The notes under the pieces are model-generated. The model had not been told where the DNA came from and searched no databases. It saw only the letters and a list, made by a program, of their open reading frames with translations. This document shows, one piece after another, positions 26,801 to 41,800 of a DNA stretch of 64,000 nucleotides. Position 1 is the first letter of the stretch, and the number at the start of each line of letters is the position of its first letter. Both the position numbers and the translations under genes were made by a program. Origin of the DNA: Synchiropus splendidus (lineage: Eukaryota > Chordata > Actinopteri > Syngnathiformes > Callionymidae); contig NC_071345.1 of assembly GCF_027744825.2 (NCBI RefSeq), positions 13,827,501 to 13,891,500 on the forward strand, read 5' to 3'.

Positions 26801-29800
26801 GAGTGAGGGGCTGGGGGGGTGGGGGGTGGGGAGGCGCTGTTTTTAAATGAAAAAGGCAGAGTGCTACTCAGCACTTCTACCAAACCAGAGGAGGGGGGGC
26901 GGGGGGTCTCGTCGCAGGGAGAATTGCGGATTTTGGAAAGAGGTCAGTGGAAAAAAAAAATGAGGATAAGTGCAGATGTTTTGAATAGCAGGCAAACAAT
27001 GAACAAGCAACAGAGACAATGTGTTCCGCCTGTGGTAATGAAGTCATCGGGGGTATTTGACAGCTTCTATTTTGGGACTGGATCACTTTTATTTACAGGC
27101 CTCGCTCCCAAGGCGTTGCAAGTCAACATGAAATTATAATGGCTTAACTCCCTTCCCAACCATTTTTTTATGTGACAAGCCTCCGATGGCTTTAAGAAAG
27201 TTTGTGGGAAGGACACCAATTCCATTGGAAGTCGACATCGTGCAACGCAGGCATCTGCATCCCCCTGAGATGCAAAAGTCCGTTGGACCCCTAGGTCAAA
27301 TACAATATGTTGTAATTCTCTCTAAGGTGCAGTTTTCATGTGTGAGATGTTGGCTTCTGTCCATTTGGTTGCTCGTGCTAAACCTCTTCGCGGAACTCTT
27401 GTGGGGAAAAAAAGAGAGGTGGGAGATGGTGCTGACAGACTGTGGTCAGAGGAGGTCAGGTCAGATATCGGACTGTGTGTCGCTAATCTTTTGGATCACT
27501 GGACCGGCGTTGGCGTCAACCCATTCTTTAGGTACACTTGCAGCTGCCCCAATGACTTTGTGGCCACAAACTGTAATGTAAGCACGGAGTACCATGGGAT
27601 GCAGGTGCGTTTTCGGGATGGCATCCATCGAAAGCAAGCCTTGATAATGCCACTTTTTTTTGTGGCGTTTCACATTGCAAATGGGAAATGCATTTATCTA
27701 TCACTGTTGCATAAATGGCACTTCAAGTGGAAATTTCCACTGGACTTATGCAATACTCATACACTACTAAAAGTGTTCCCATTTGAACAATAATTTCACT
27801 CTTCATACCTTTTACATTTCCAGAAGTAGCTGAAGGCAAGAGAGTTGGCATTTCTATGTTGTTTACCACGGGACCCTCCTGTTAATCTGAGGCTTGAGAC
27901 TATGTGTGCGTAACCTGCTCACCCATAAAAAGATCCTTTGTCCACCCAACAATGCACCCATGTGCGACTACCGGGGGGGAAAATAGGTGACATGGCTTGT
28001 TTGAAGAGACCTGGTGTTGAGATGTGAAGGCCAGACAGGTGTGTTTGTGAATGCGACAGTGGCGCTACTGTAAATAGCCAACTGTAAATAGAACATGGAG
28101 CCATACATCCTGCAACTCATCAGTATTACAGCATACTTGGCAGGACACACTGTATGTGGGTGGGTGGGAGTTGGTGGCAGGACCCCACGGCGGAAATTTG
28201 AGAGGCAGTGGCCTGCTTTCACCTCTCGGCACCTCACATCTTATCTCAAGTCTTGCTTCCTCTCTCCAACATCTGCTTTTTAATCTCCTTCAAACAGCAA
28301 AACGTGCAGCGTGGAGGAAGTTGACACACTCCAGTGGGGTTTGCATTACAGTAAACGGGAGCTGTGCCGAGTATTTGTCTGCTTGGAAATGAGCAGTAGA
28401 ATTAATTGATTCCAGGATCGACAAATAGAGGAAGCGAGAGGGAAAGGGACTGCGCAGACGGCAGCGCTCTGTCCTTTTAGCGAGATTAGCTGCAGCCATT
28501 ATGTCTCTGTCATTATTTATACTCAGTCAGCCTTTTTGGTTTTTTTTCACCTCTCGTCCGATGAGGCACAAAACCTCCCAGTCTCTTTCACTGCTTTGAC
28601 AAATCGCATCTAAATGCATGGGAAAATAAAATGGTAAATGCCGAACAGTTGATGTTCTTGTTGGTTGCATTTTGTTGTGAAACTGGACCGGGTCCAAGCA
28701 TCCTATGATTTTAAAGAAAGAAATGCGGCAGACAAAAAATGAAGTCCAGCTCTTACTCGTCTACTTACAAACATGAACTCAGGATTTCACCTGGGCTAAT
28801 TCGAGCCTCACTTGTCAATCTGTCCGACAATCCCCTCCATCCATCATCATCATCCTGGCAGAGGAAGCTCTTACGTGGGCCCCTCTGAGGATTTGATCAT
28901 CTTCTGCGCTGCTCTCATCATTGAATGCGGCTCATTAGAATAGTCTATTATAGATGCGGAGCGACATTAGTCGCAACATGTGCAGGCGGACAAACAATGC
29001 ATATCATTTTGCTCCATTAAAGTGAGTCATTTACCTCGGTAAATAGGCAGAGCCGGGGGAATTGGAGACGCACAAGGGAGAGGTGCTTTTCTCACCTTTA
29101 CCCCAAATCCTCTTTGCATGAGCTCACTTTCTTTAGTGTTTTGCTTTAGCTGCCTGCATAACCATGGCAGGTAGGAGTCGCACAATCTATGGAGAAAAAG
29201 CTACGTCTAGAAATGGCTCGGTGTTGTCTGAGCCAGCCATTACCGTATGTTCATTGAACATATCTCTGAGTCTATTTCGTCTGTATGAAAGGGGAGAAGT
29301 AGTTCAGGATTTCTCAGCTCTGCAACAAAACTCCGCTTGATAAAATCAGGTCGTTCTGTTTGAAATTGATGTTCCTTTTTCCCTCATATCGAGGTTTTTG
29401 TCAACTAAATCTGGGAGCGGTGAGTAAGATTTGGAGAGAGGGGGAAAGGACAGGGTGTGTTAATTGGAAAGCCTGCAGGCGAGAGAGCGAGGAGGGATGG
29501 AGCCCCGTATTTGGGGGGGCCCCCCGAACATTAAATATTAACTTCTTTTCTCATCTCTGCCCCCTGAGCGACTTCCACTGATTGGGTTTTCTCTTGGACG
29601 CTCCCTACTGTTCGCCTCCTCCACCAAATCGAGTTCCCCCCGTGGAAGTGAGAGGTGGGGCGGTCAGGAGGAGACAGATTGGAGTAATTGGTGGCTCTCT
29701 CTACTTTGTGCCCTTTGATTTGAAAACGAATTGAATTTGACGGTACTCATCTTGATCCAATTTGACAAGGAAAAAAAAAGCAAACCATAAAAACAGACCA

Positions 29801-32800
29801 AAGTGTATTACTTACATATGTATTTTAAAAGCAAATATAACAGGATTTGTTCTACAGACGTGTAGTCTTATGTGCCGTAGCCTTTATTCCTTAACTTAAA
29901 ATGTCAGATAGCAGTTTAGCTAAGGCCATACCCAAGTAAAGGAGAACTTTAATAGGAATTCTGAAATATGAATACATTCTACTATCCACATCTTCTCATA
30001 AAAGCAGCCTATCTTATTTATGTAAAATAAATTTTTCAAATGAATTGCATTGTACCATTTGTACCACAGTAAAAGCCCATATTTGGTTTCAGTCACCCAT
30101 TTCATTTGTTCTATAAGCTCTAAAAGGACAAGGCACTAGCTAGCAACGCCCGTCTGTTAGAGACATATATAAATGGTCCAAATTCTCTGGACAAAACATG
30201 AGCTCAATTGTGCACTAATGGGAAAAGACACTCATTCACTTTATCATGGATAGTACATCAGAGAGCAGAAGCACTTACGCAGCAGTAGGAGCTGTGGCTC
30301 TATTTATAATCTCCTTTTAGGGTGACTTTGTTGTATTTTCCCCTACAGAAACCGCAATGTCAGCCAAGCGATTTAATATTCCGCTCGTGCATTCTGTCTG
30401 GCTCCTTTTTTTTTTTTTTTTTATGTCAACCATTTATCTTCATGTTCTGCTCCAGACTTCCCGACTTGAGAGCACCGACACTCTAAGCACCCACAGACGC
30501 CCTTGTTTGAAAGGGGACGACTTCTCACCCCCGTCGCCGGGACAACAGGACTGGCCGACAGGAATCCCCCGCGTCACAAAAGAGTGTGTGACTGCGACCT
30601 TGTTGCCCACTTGATAGTGTTTGTCTTGTTCTCCTAAACAGCCACGAGATGACACAACACACTTGGCGTTAAAGCTGTGATTTATCTGCCGCCACCACGA
30701 TCCCGCCTCTCTGTCCTGTTCGGCACAATGGGCGCTCAAAAGCACATAAACGGACGCACGCTGCTCACACACAAAATCATCTCAGCGGGGAGACATCATT
30801 AGCGGAATCGCTGATCTGCCGTGACTTGGGCTTCTTCATACACAGATGTGACTATCTTTCAGCTAACGCATGCTAAGCTAATTAACTAATAGCCTGACGT
30901 TTGACTCAGCCGCACAACAGACCGACCTCTTCTGAACTTGTGTCCTTTCTCTCCGCGTCTAAATGAGTGTTGCCTTCGTTGAAATTCAGGTGAATTAGCG
31001 TTTATTAGCAAAACGCAGCGCTGCATTAGAGAACCATAGTTTGGAAGCATTTCAACCTTGAGGCTAGCTCGAATCCAAGAAGACATCACAGGCTTTTTTT
31101 TGTTTGATATAAAACAAGCAGCGTAACCGTGAACGTAATACTGTACCTACCAACAGTAGCTTTTAATACGTGTGATTGATCTATACAAGCTCACTCAGAT
31201 TCTCAGGTAGGAACTCAGTTCAGATTAAGGCAGTTCGTAGGCACCGAGTTCAAAAATAATGGGTCGATATCTTTCATGTCTTTCCTGTACCGGTCGATCC
31301 CTCATGTTGAGTTGTTCTCAAGTGTCTCAAGATAATAAAAACAGCCCAGTCAAGAAGTCCATTTTTCAAAGAGCCCAGTCAACAACCCTCTGCCTCAGAT
31401 CTAGAGAGGCAATGAAGCTACTTAAAAGGAGGCACTTTACAGCTCAGATTGGGCATCCAAAGATGGCTCCTCAGGATCAAATGAAGAGATTGTATCTCTC
31501 GTCAAGGTGTGTAATGTCTTCCTGATGTGCCCATCAGAAGAAATCCTGTGGGAATTAATTTGATCTTTCATTGCAGTCATGCATGTCAATATTTTTTACA
31601 TGGATTGAAAGAGGACTTTGACCCCTTTGAAGCATGTGACTCAGACATTCTGCTTAAAACGGTGGGAATTTCCAGACAGCAGCTTAGCTATCAAGAATTG
31701 CTGAATGTTCCTGGCACTGTGTTTGAGTCATAGGTGTCTACCACCAGAGTGGAAGTAACAAAATATTGTCAAATACAAAATGTTTCATCTGGATTCAAGA
31801 CTGTGGGCTATGACATTTGCAGTGCTGTATGGGACTCATATAGCATGGGACGTGGCCATTGTGAAATGTTCTCACTGGCCAAATAGAATGATATTGCAGA
31901 CCAGAAGAATGGCTACCTGATCTCAATGTAGCACCAAGTGCCCCTTAAAAGTGAACACTTTCCAGCTCATGTCGTCGCCCTGGCTGCAAGTTTTAGGGCC
32001 TCTGTTCCTAAACAACAAGCTGCAACCTGTGCTTCAGATGTCGCCATGGGCTTTCAGGTGTGTGTCTCGCTTGAGCTTCTTCACGAGTCCTGACAGATGC
32101 ATCTATAGCCTGTAATTGCGGTGCTCAGTGTTTAGCGTCTGTATCCGGGATCAGTCGGCCATCGTCGCCCCCTACCCGTCTACGCTCAGGTATTACCGTC
32201 ACATAAACCACACAGGAACTGAAATCTGAAGTCCCGGCAGCCACGTCTCTCGTGGAGTGAAATATGAGCCGAGATTTTCTCTCCGCAAATTTAAGATGGT
32301 CTTTGAGAGGCAACAATTGCTTTTCAGTTGGGAGTCATTACTGCTGCAGCTTCTGACTTCCCTGTGAAGTCTGATAAGATTTTTCTGACAGGGAGATTTT
32401 CTGATGTAATCTGCTGTAATTGGTGAGCTACTTTTACATTTCACTGCCTTTAAAAAGTGATGCTTGACTTCAGGTGCCACTTTATTTTCAAAACAAGAGA
32501 GATTTGACTTAGTAAAGCCGCACTCCAGTGATGTACAGCATATAAAAGTTACAGCAGAATGCATTCTACTACTGGCATCATGTTGTTTTCACGCTTGTGT
32601 TATTGTTTCTATTCTATTGTTTCACAACCAGAATGGGACGAAATCATGTTTCTCCCCCCAAAAGATCAGAGAAGCAGCTTCTGTCTGTGTCAATGTAGAG
32701 TTACAGTTGATCGAAAACAGACAGCAGATTGCTGTTCCAAGAAATGCAAAAAAAAAAAAAGAGTGCGAGTGTAGGAAGTATCCAGACACAGAGAGGCTAC

Positions 32801-35800
32801 TGTTTCCCCCTTCTTGTTTGTGTGTTTTATGGCCCCTTCCTAACTACTTTCGCTTCTCCAAACTTCTGTTTGTTTGAGAAGTTCCCTCTCTCTTCCCCGT
32901 TTGTCACTCAGTTGTGTCTCTCTGTGCTTGTCTTTCACACTTGCCCACCCTGTGTGACTTTCTTTGTTGGTGTGTGAGTGAGCGAGTGTGTGTTTTGGAG
33001 CAGCTGCTGGTCCTGAACTGCACCTGTTCATGTCTCATCAGTCAGGCGGTGACGGATATTCTCGCCCCACATGGACCCACCCCGACACCCACATGCATAC
33101 ATGCGTATGGAAATATGTTTGATTGTGGAGTGAAACTCTAGTACTGGCTTAAGGAAGATACTAGGGAGGACCAGCTTAGCTTGTGACACGACATAAATAA
33201 GGCGAATGAAACACTAGTAAAACAACATAGTGCTTTTCGGGCTTATTTCCAGCACTTACAATGTTTATCAGGCAAACCGTTGCTGAACAAACACGATTTC
33301 CTAACAAGATGAACTGTTTCCGTAACGCAGAGGAACCGAAAAATAATGGCAGCCTAAATGGACGTGAAGAGGCTGGTAAACAGGATTTTGGAGTCCAGCT
33401 CGGAACATTAATGGACCATTATCCAGTCGCTCATTTCAGTGCAAAGTTGCAACATCCTGCTTTTACATCGCCGTTTCCATACGAACTTTAGACCATGATT
33501 TCTGACCAAGTTTACTTCACTGTTTTCCGGTGAAGACTCAACTGAAGTCAGTAAGGATGTCACTATCACATATATTTGTCTAATACGATTTACACATTTG
33601 CGATGTAAATAAGTATCACAAGTGAGCCACCATAGTTTTTTTCACCTGTCCCTACGTATTAGTTACAGTGTTTATTCAAACTAATCCTAAAAACCTGATA
33701 TACATAGTTATTAAGACCCATCAGATCAGGCTTGATAAGGACTTCCACCACTCATTCTGCCTCAGCAATGCAACAGTGGACAATTTTATTTATTTATTTC
33801 ATAAATCTAAACTAAAAGTGAAGCCTCTCGAATATGTTTGCTGTGTCAGAGTGGAGTTCAAGGTCATGTTCTGGAATGGGTGAGGGTTGGAATGATATGT
33901 TGATGCTGTTCTGGATTATGATTTATATCCCAGAATCATTGGAGGGAGGAGAGCGACAGACTTGCCAAGTCGAAAATATCATATGTTCCAACACCACTTG
34001 AATGCAGCTGCATTTTAGTTTCACGTTTCAAGTCGATCAAGATTGAGTTTTAAATTTCAGACAACAACACGGCAGGATACTGTATGAGCTGCTTGGCGAA
34101 GGTCTGCCTTCTCTGAGTGCGTCACGAGTTTGAGTCTGAGATTTTTTTTTTTTTTGAAGGTGAGCCAGTCCTCCATCTAACATTGATGCTCAGTCCTTTC
34201 TGTTTGCTTTGACAACACACACACACACACTTTCTCTAATCCTGTTAGAGGCCAAGGTTGTTTCGGACCACCCTGGAACACACACACCTACACACGTTGC
34301 TTGCCATTGTGCATCAATCACATGACCACTAATGTGTCCTGGTCTGGTGAGCTGTTGCACTATGACTTAGATTTAATTTCAGGTAAACATCATCTCCTCA
34401 AGCGAGAAAGGTCAAGTTTAGGGAGTGTAGCTGTGAATATTTGAAGATTTATCAAGAGGTTTTGTCTGTTGCTCAGGAAATACAGCCACTCTTGAGTTGG
34501 TGTCAGGGGTTATCTCTGGTCATATAACAGACAAGCTTTTCAACCAGATGCTGTGACATCATAAACAAAGTCTTTTCTCTCCCTCCTCCTCGTTCTCCCC
34601 ATCATTCTAATTCTAACTCGCTCCTCCGGCTTTATTTTATTTTTTATTTTTTGCCAACCCAACACTTGCGCATATGAGATGCACACGAGAGAGTTTGTGC
34701 TCTGGGTATTAAAGAATGCTCTTTGAGAAGGAGGGATAAAAGGAGGCGAGTCGGAGGGAGAGAAAGAGTTTGATGTCCGGAATACGACAGTAGGTGAAGG
34801 GGGGAACAAGAGAGGGAAAAGAGGACAGGAGAGGATTCAGCTGGTTCTTTCGTAATGAGGGGGGCACGCGCCTCTCCGTGTCTGTGTAGATGGAGGCAAA
34901 CTGAGAAAGACACAGTGGCAGCCGAGTCAAAGACAAGGCGAAAGGAGACAGACAGAGAAAAGTATTGAAGATGGTTGAACATTAACTTTTCAGAAGATGT
35001 GGGACTGGAGCTGCTCTCCGGGTCGACTCCACTCTGTCATGCTGACTTGACTGCAGACTTGAATCTTTTTATCTCACTTTTTTGGCGCACAAATACACAC
35101 ACACACACCAACACACGTGCTGTAGTCAACTGTAGTGAGTTCAGCTGCTCATAAATAACCCATGCATTATAGATGAACTGTAAGTGTATGTGTGTGTGTG
35201 TGTGTCTCCAAGTCTGACCGTCTCATTCCCATCTGTCTCCCTTCCAGGTCACACACCGCACCTCACACACACTTTCCCTCTCCTTGGTTAAATCCGATTA
35301 TCTGGCCTGCGTCAGCTAACTAGACCCCCATGTAGCTGGTGCTGCCTCCTGACCACCCCTCCGTCCAACGCCCCCCCACCCCATTTTTTTTTTCTCGGTG
35401 TTCCTCACACGAAGTGACAGCCAGCAGCTTGTGTTTCTAAACACACAGACACACAGCTCCGGGCTCAGATTGGACAAAAGGGAATTTAATTATGCTTTAA
35501 TTTGCCGGATCTGTCCGTCCAGCTGTCGGGTGTGCACAACACAGGACCACAGATTGATGGATCACGCTGGGACTAAACATGTGTTAGAAACAAAAATGCT
35601 GCGTGTTCCAAAGAGAACAACTGAATTAGCATCCATGACTCTTGTTAGCATGCAGGCCAATTGACCTGTTAATAAAGCAGGCCTCACATTCATGGAGCTT
35701 CTTGCCCTTATCGGAGGTCATATCGAGGGGGCAGCGGTCCAACTGCAGTCTAGACTGAGCCGCTGCTGGATGTCTCAGCTGGGTCTCACATTTTTTTTTC

Positions 35801-38800
35801 CTGCCCCTGGCTCATGACTTTTTTTTTTGTTGAGAACCGTGAGACAAGAAATTTGCCTTTTTTCAGCTCACCTAGTTCTTCGTCCACACCTTTGAAAAAT
35901 AACTTTTTTAAAGCTAAACAGCATGATCACTCAGAAACACTAAACTATACTCCACTCACTAGTGTAAAATTCAAAATATTTTTTGATGATGACTCAGAAG
36001 AAAGCCGTTCTGGGGAGGACGTGGGGTTTCTGCACTTGTGCCAGTGAGTCACTTTATTGAAGGAGTGTGTGTTTTCTTCCCATGCACCACTTAAATCCTG
36101 AGTGCTGCCTCAGAGCTCGCCGCTCCGGTCACTCACACATTCTTGAACGCTTGCTTCTCTCCTGGCGTGCTGTTTGGTTTGGCACAGTAATAGAGGAACA
36201 TCTCCCCAAACGTAAAACCCAGTTAGTCAAACTAATCATGCTGCGCCTGAGAGAATATTTGCATTAATAAAACAAATTTACGAGCAGAAGGGGCAGGCGG
36301 GGGGAAGATATAAGATCGTCAGCACTTGTCTGACCTTTTGACCCTCTATGTGCTTTGCGGGTCAGGCTGAATTGTAAGATCTGACCCTGTTGGAATGTCA
36401 CACACATGGACACCCTGAGCGAAAGATCTTCACACACACGCACACACACCCTTCTTTCATACTTTCCTCCTCTTCCTCGCAGAGGAGCGATAACAAGATG
36501 CCTCATCCTGTCCATGAGCAAGCACTCTTTCATCTTCTCCATGTCTCAGCCCTGGCTTTTAAAGTCGAGCTCCATGAAGTCCATGTCCTCCACAACACAT
36601 TAAAAATGTAACCGTCTGACTTCGAGCTTTAAATATTGACAGCATAATTAATTGATGCTCCAGTGGATTTAAAGCTCTGAGTCGAGAAGAATTCAGGATT
36701 TTATGTCTCTAAAACAAGTGTGGTTTTTCAAGAGGCTTTGGTGAAGCATCCAGCAGTTACTTTATATATTGAAAAAGGTGTGGTTCAGTCCAAAAAATGA
36801 CACACCGAAGTTAACTTCCTTCCCCAGTGATGTGGGTCTCTGTGTAGACTCTAACTTCATTAACAATAAAAGGTGTTTTCAGACTGGCGCTGTTCTCTCT
36901 AATACAGTTAAATTGTTAAACTATCTGCTTGAGTTCCCACAGAAACCAGTCGGTGTCCCGTGTTCTTGAAAGTCACAAGGGACAGCCTGCATCTGCACTA
37001 GCTTTCCCTGCCGTCTAGTTTGTGGGAGAACACGCTAACCCCCTTTTGCTGTATCCATTATACACCAGAACCCTAGATTCTGTATCATTCATCCTCGCTA
37101 CATGACGCAAAAGATTGGGATCACTCAAGACCAGACTTGAGTTCATCACAGGATACAAGCAGAGCATGTGTGGTAAATGCTCGGCTCGGGGGAGAAAAAC
37201 ATTTAGCTCAAAATTAGATTCAATTGTGCACTAAAAACCGGATCTCCTACAATTGATATTTGGACCCTGAAAGATTTCAGAGCTTTGCCGATCCAATACA
37301 AGATGAATAAAAGTCAACGGTTGAAATGGACATTAGAGAAAAACCAAACAATCTCAAATAAAAGTAAAAAAAAAAAATCACATTTTCATGAAATAGTGAG
37401 CTGCAGACAAACGAAAGACAGAGTGATATTCCATTTTTGTTAAAACAATTTCCTTCTACAATTGTGTGATGCTGTTTTCCACCACCGAAGGACATCCCAC
37501 CCTCAGTTGGCTCAGCTTAGACAAGCAGTTTGGGAGGAATTTAAAAGTGTCCAAACTCCCTCAAGCTGGACTTGAACTGGAGACCTTCCTCTTGTGAGGC
37601 TTTAACCACTTTTTTTTTCACATTCTATACATTTAAAAAAAAATCGCATTAATGACCTTTTACCCCTTAAACCTCTGATGGATTTTGGTTTGGCTCTAAA
37701 AAAAGATTTGACTATCAGTACCTCCCCAGTCTCCCTCCAGTGCCAGCTATCATCTCCAGAGGAGCACATCATTTTGCTTTGCGTGTGAGCGTGGGTGTTT
37801 GTTGTGTTGACAGTGAGGGAGCCACCGAGTGCGTGGACGTCACGGGCCGCTTGTTGTTGCTAGTTTATGAGTTCTGTTTGAGCAGTGATGAGTGCGAAGT
37901 ACCCAGGGCGTCGCAGGAAAGGCGAGTTCCACCCGTGATAAAATCCCACTCGGCTGTGGAAGCATCATGTTTGAGCACTCTGAAAGCCCGGAGGGATATA
38001 AACAAACACTTTGGCTAGTTACAAAGACACAGTTTGTGTCTCTTCCGCGTGTCCTCCCTGGATCCTTATTTACTTTGGTCAGTCATCCACTCTGTGATTC
38101 ATTTATGTTTACCAGGGACTACTTTTTTATTCTATTGTAATGCTTTAACCGTTTGTATTTCCCTTCACAGTTTGCGACGCAGTTGTCAACGTCGAAGTGG
38201 CTCCTAAAGTTGAGGTGCGGAAGGATGAGACCGCCAAGCTGCCGTGCACATACACGGTTTCCCCGGCCTTCAGCGAGACCTTAGTGGAGTGGTACATTGT
38301 AAGTACAGGGTTTTACTTTTAATCCTTGTTTCCTTTTTGAAACCTTTACACTGCGCTTGTTGAAACCGTCCAGGAAAACCAGGAAACCAGGAAGCGTGTA
38401 GCCTTCCGTTCTCAAGGCAGCGAAGGGAAAGGTGATGATGGCACACCGCTGAGCGGCAGGGTCTCCATCGGAGACGACTCCTCTCTTGTCATCACGTCGG
38501 TGAAGCCGTCGGATGAGCTGACCTTTCACTGCCAGGTCACGGCTGGACCTGCTGGAGTTGGAGAGGGCAGAACTATGCTCAAAGTCTTCCGTGAGTCCCA
38601 CTGGTGAAACGGCTCTTTCTGTGACTCGGGTTCTTTACGCTAGCAGAAGCCTCTGGTTACTTCTAACATACACTCAGTAAAAAAAACACACCCCTTTTAA
38701 GGTGCTCCAAACTCTTGAGTCTGTTCCGTGCAGATGGCGTCCAATTTAACGCGATAAGTTCCCCAGAGGTCAATTAATCTCAATCTAATCATTAATGACA

Positions 38801-41800
38801 CAATTGATGGAGGCTTCAATCCCACCTGTCATGTCTCATATATCTTTCTGTAATAACGGATGGGATTCATCACGCGCTGCTGACCCGGCCTCAGTCGCTG
38901 CCTCCCTCCAGGCATCACTCAAACCATTAAAGTGATGAAGCGGCTTCATTACCATTTTTGATTGGATGGTTCAGTCATGCGCCAAGTCTGCTGTGATACG
39001 TAAAAAAATATCATCTTGACTCTGTCCGTACTATCAACAGTAATTCCCAAATACCAAGGAACAATGGAACGATTTCTCACTCTGAAAAATAAAGTAAAAC
39101 TTTTGTCTTCTTTTCATTTTGCACAAAGTTGTGCATAGCTGTTTATGATGATTTAAATGGATATTTTTGAGTGTAGTATGCTGCTGTGAGTTTATAGTTG
39201 TGTTTAGTGTGTTATACTTATAGTGTGTTTTGCATTCTTCAGCTGGTCAACAGTTGCAAATGAATGCTTTTTATGAGAGAAAATTAGAAAAGAAAACTAA
39301 ATAAATAACCCAAGTCAAGTAGTTGGACATCGTTTCATTAAAGAGGTTAAAAAGTTATTAAAAAGGTGTTAAATATTTTCAAATGTATTGTTTTCTAGTG
39401 TGTGTCGGAGTGTAAAATCAGTCAGCAACAAAAGAAACATAACAAAATTGTGATTGCGTAGTTAAATATATTCAGAAAGACAACATTTCTATGAAAAGTA
39501 TGAGTATAAAAAATGGTGAATGTTGAAAATGTAATGTGTCTTAAAGAAATTGTAGTTATACTGTGAGATTATATTGACCTTAATAAATTAACCAAAGCAG
39601 GAATCAAGCTTGTGAAAAGCTTTTATTTGTGATTCTTCCATTTGTAACTGTTCTCTCAGCTGTGGAAAACAAGCGCCGGAACAAAGCTGCAGTTCTTTGG
39701 CTCATGTTTGCGCTTGTGAGTCTTTGAAGTTAGCATTGATCTTAAAAAGAGCTGAGCTACTCTCAGTCCGCTTCATTCCTACCTCAAAAGCAAGAAAGCA
39801 CCGTTTGAAATTGTGTTTAAAGTTGGAAAAAATGGTATGTCTTTTGTTTGCCATGGCTAAATGATGTTGCCCCTTTATCTCTGGTTCAGAAGTTGTGGGA
39901 TCAGCATCTTATTGTATTGATGACCATTGGTGACCTCAGAAGGTATCGACCCTCCTAGGATGTCCAACTGAAGGCCAGGGGCCAAATCCAGCCCCACAAA
40001 GTCCTTTTACTCACTACGGATTATTATAAATAACAAAATAAGATTTGAAAATTATTTTAAGATGCAACTAACTAACTAATCCATGCTGCTTTTCTCTTGG
40101 CTGTAGATGCATTTGGCTTCCCCTTTTTTCCTAAGAGCCAGTGAAAGACTGCTCAGTGTATAACTTTGTTTAACTTTGTGGCCCCCTGCGTGAATGACTT
40201 GGACACCCCTGTCCAACTCCACAATTGGCTTCCCTGTGAGCCAGATCATTCCCTCACTGTCTTTTTTTGGAGTTATATTATTGTGCCAAATAAACGAGAG
40301 AACTTGAGGCTTTGTTTTCCAGCTATGTGAAAAGTAAAACGTCATTTAGAGACGCCAAAGACAGCTGAAGTTTAGTCTGTGGTTATTACCCAGCCTTTAG
40401 TAAAAAAAAAACTGATACTATAAAACACAAAATGCAGTTGTCCAGTCAAAAATATAAGGAACATAAGGATTTGCAGGGTCCTTTGAAGAAAATGTCCAAA
40501 AGAACTTAGATGCATTTCTCTTTTGTGTGTCAGATCCTCCAGAGAAGCCAGAACTGACCCGACCATCCTCTCAGGCCATTTCTGTGGGCCAGACCACCAG
40601 CTCTGAGGTGTGCAGTGTCATCCTTTCTCTTCGTGTGAAAGCCGTTTCCCACTATTTTCTTAATCCACTTTCCTCTTGTACCAGATCGGTATCTGCGAAA
40701 CTAAGAACGGACATCCCCAGCCGAGGATCATCTGGTTCAAAGACGGCCAGCCCCTCCCAGAGGTCAAGGACAAGAATGAGAGTACGCGGCTGCCGATGGA
40801 AGTGAAACAAAGGTAGATGGCAGAGTGGAGATTGTCATCGCTTCTTATCTTCTCTGTCAGAGACCTACATGATTCCCTCGGTGGTGAAGGAGGCGTCAGG
40901 GCTCTTCACCGGCAGGAGTGCGTTGAACATGCAGCCCACGAAAGCAGACAAGGACTCTGTGTTCCAGTGTGTTGTGGAGTACAGCATGCCAGACAACCAG
41001 ATCCTGCAGAAGAAGTCCAACACCATCACCATCAACCTGCACTGTGAGTGGAAGCAGTCGCCACTTCCCCTCCATTCATGATAATAACGGAGACTTACCT
41101 GCGCTTCATTTGTTCCTATGAATCCAGATCCCTCTGAGACGGCAACCTTTAAACTCCTGAACGCCGAGCCAGTCAAGGAAGGCGACAAGGTCACCATGAA
41201 GTGCGAGACAGACGGAAACCCTCAGCCGGAGTTCGACTTCTCAAAAGACGTAATTGCCTTTAGAAATGAAGTCTTGGTGGCATGTTTCTTGTGCTGAAGG
41301 TCTCCGTCCTTCCACTTGCAGGGGAACCCAGTTAGAGGCGAGGGGGGTCTCCTCACCCTTAAATCTGTCAAGCGGTCTGACGCTGGCGTCTACGTTTGCA
41401 CGGCCACTGACTTTGATAACTTGGATGCGGATTTGGGCGGAAAGGTCCAACTCAGTGTCAACTGTGAGTTTCACATTCTTTTTTTGAGCGTCTTCTTGCT
41501 GTGCAGAAATAGAAAAATAGCCTTGTATGGCATGGAAAACTGTTCCACTCACCAGCAGAAATGAGGTTCTCTTGAGGGATGGAGTGTTGTTTGCTCAGCT
41601 TTAGTCTTCCTCTTATTTGCTCCGTACTTTTGTTTTTCCATCAGACATTGACCCAGTGAGCGTGACCCCGGCTGAACCTCAGGTCGTCATGTTGGGAGAC
41701 AAAGTGGAGTGGCAGTGCAAGACCAAAGCTTCAGCTTCACACACAGTCCAGTGGAAGAAGGTTTGTTTCTTCCATTAGTGGAATATTTCTCAGACATCTG

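Larger units (their letters stand above)
21877..38170 (+). other. mcam: mcam intron 1, second half
   Basis: No supported coding exon on either strand. The stretch holds purine-rich blocks (34720-34960), short CA/TG runs (34218-34230, 35097-35108, 35187-35204, 36431-36448), a minus-strand SINE-like fragment at 37500-37620, a candidate regulatory block at 28540-29110, and otherwise unique-looking sequence. It ends at the acceptor TTCACAG before 38171. Confidence 0.8.

Noticed and set aside
34540..34982. Overlapping minus-strand frames rich in Ser, Pro and Leu
   Set aside because: They arise from a purine-rich + strand tract; composition explains the openness and no domain is visible.
37567..37612. 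Possible tRNA gene on the minus strand
   Set aside because: The B-box-like part belongs to a decayed interspersed repeat and no acceptor stem can be formed.
40785..40815. Alternative exon 5 donor at 40813
   Set aside because: It leaves phase 2, which does not match exon 6, and the remaining intron would be only 48 nt.
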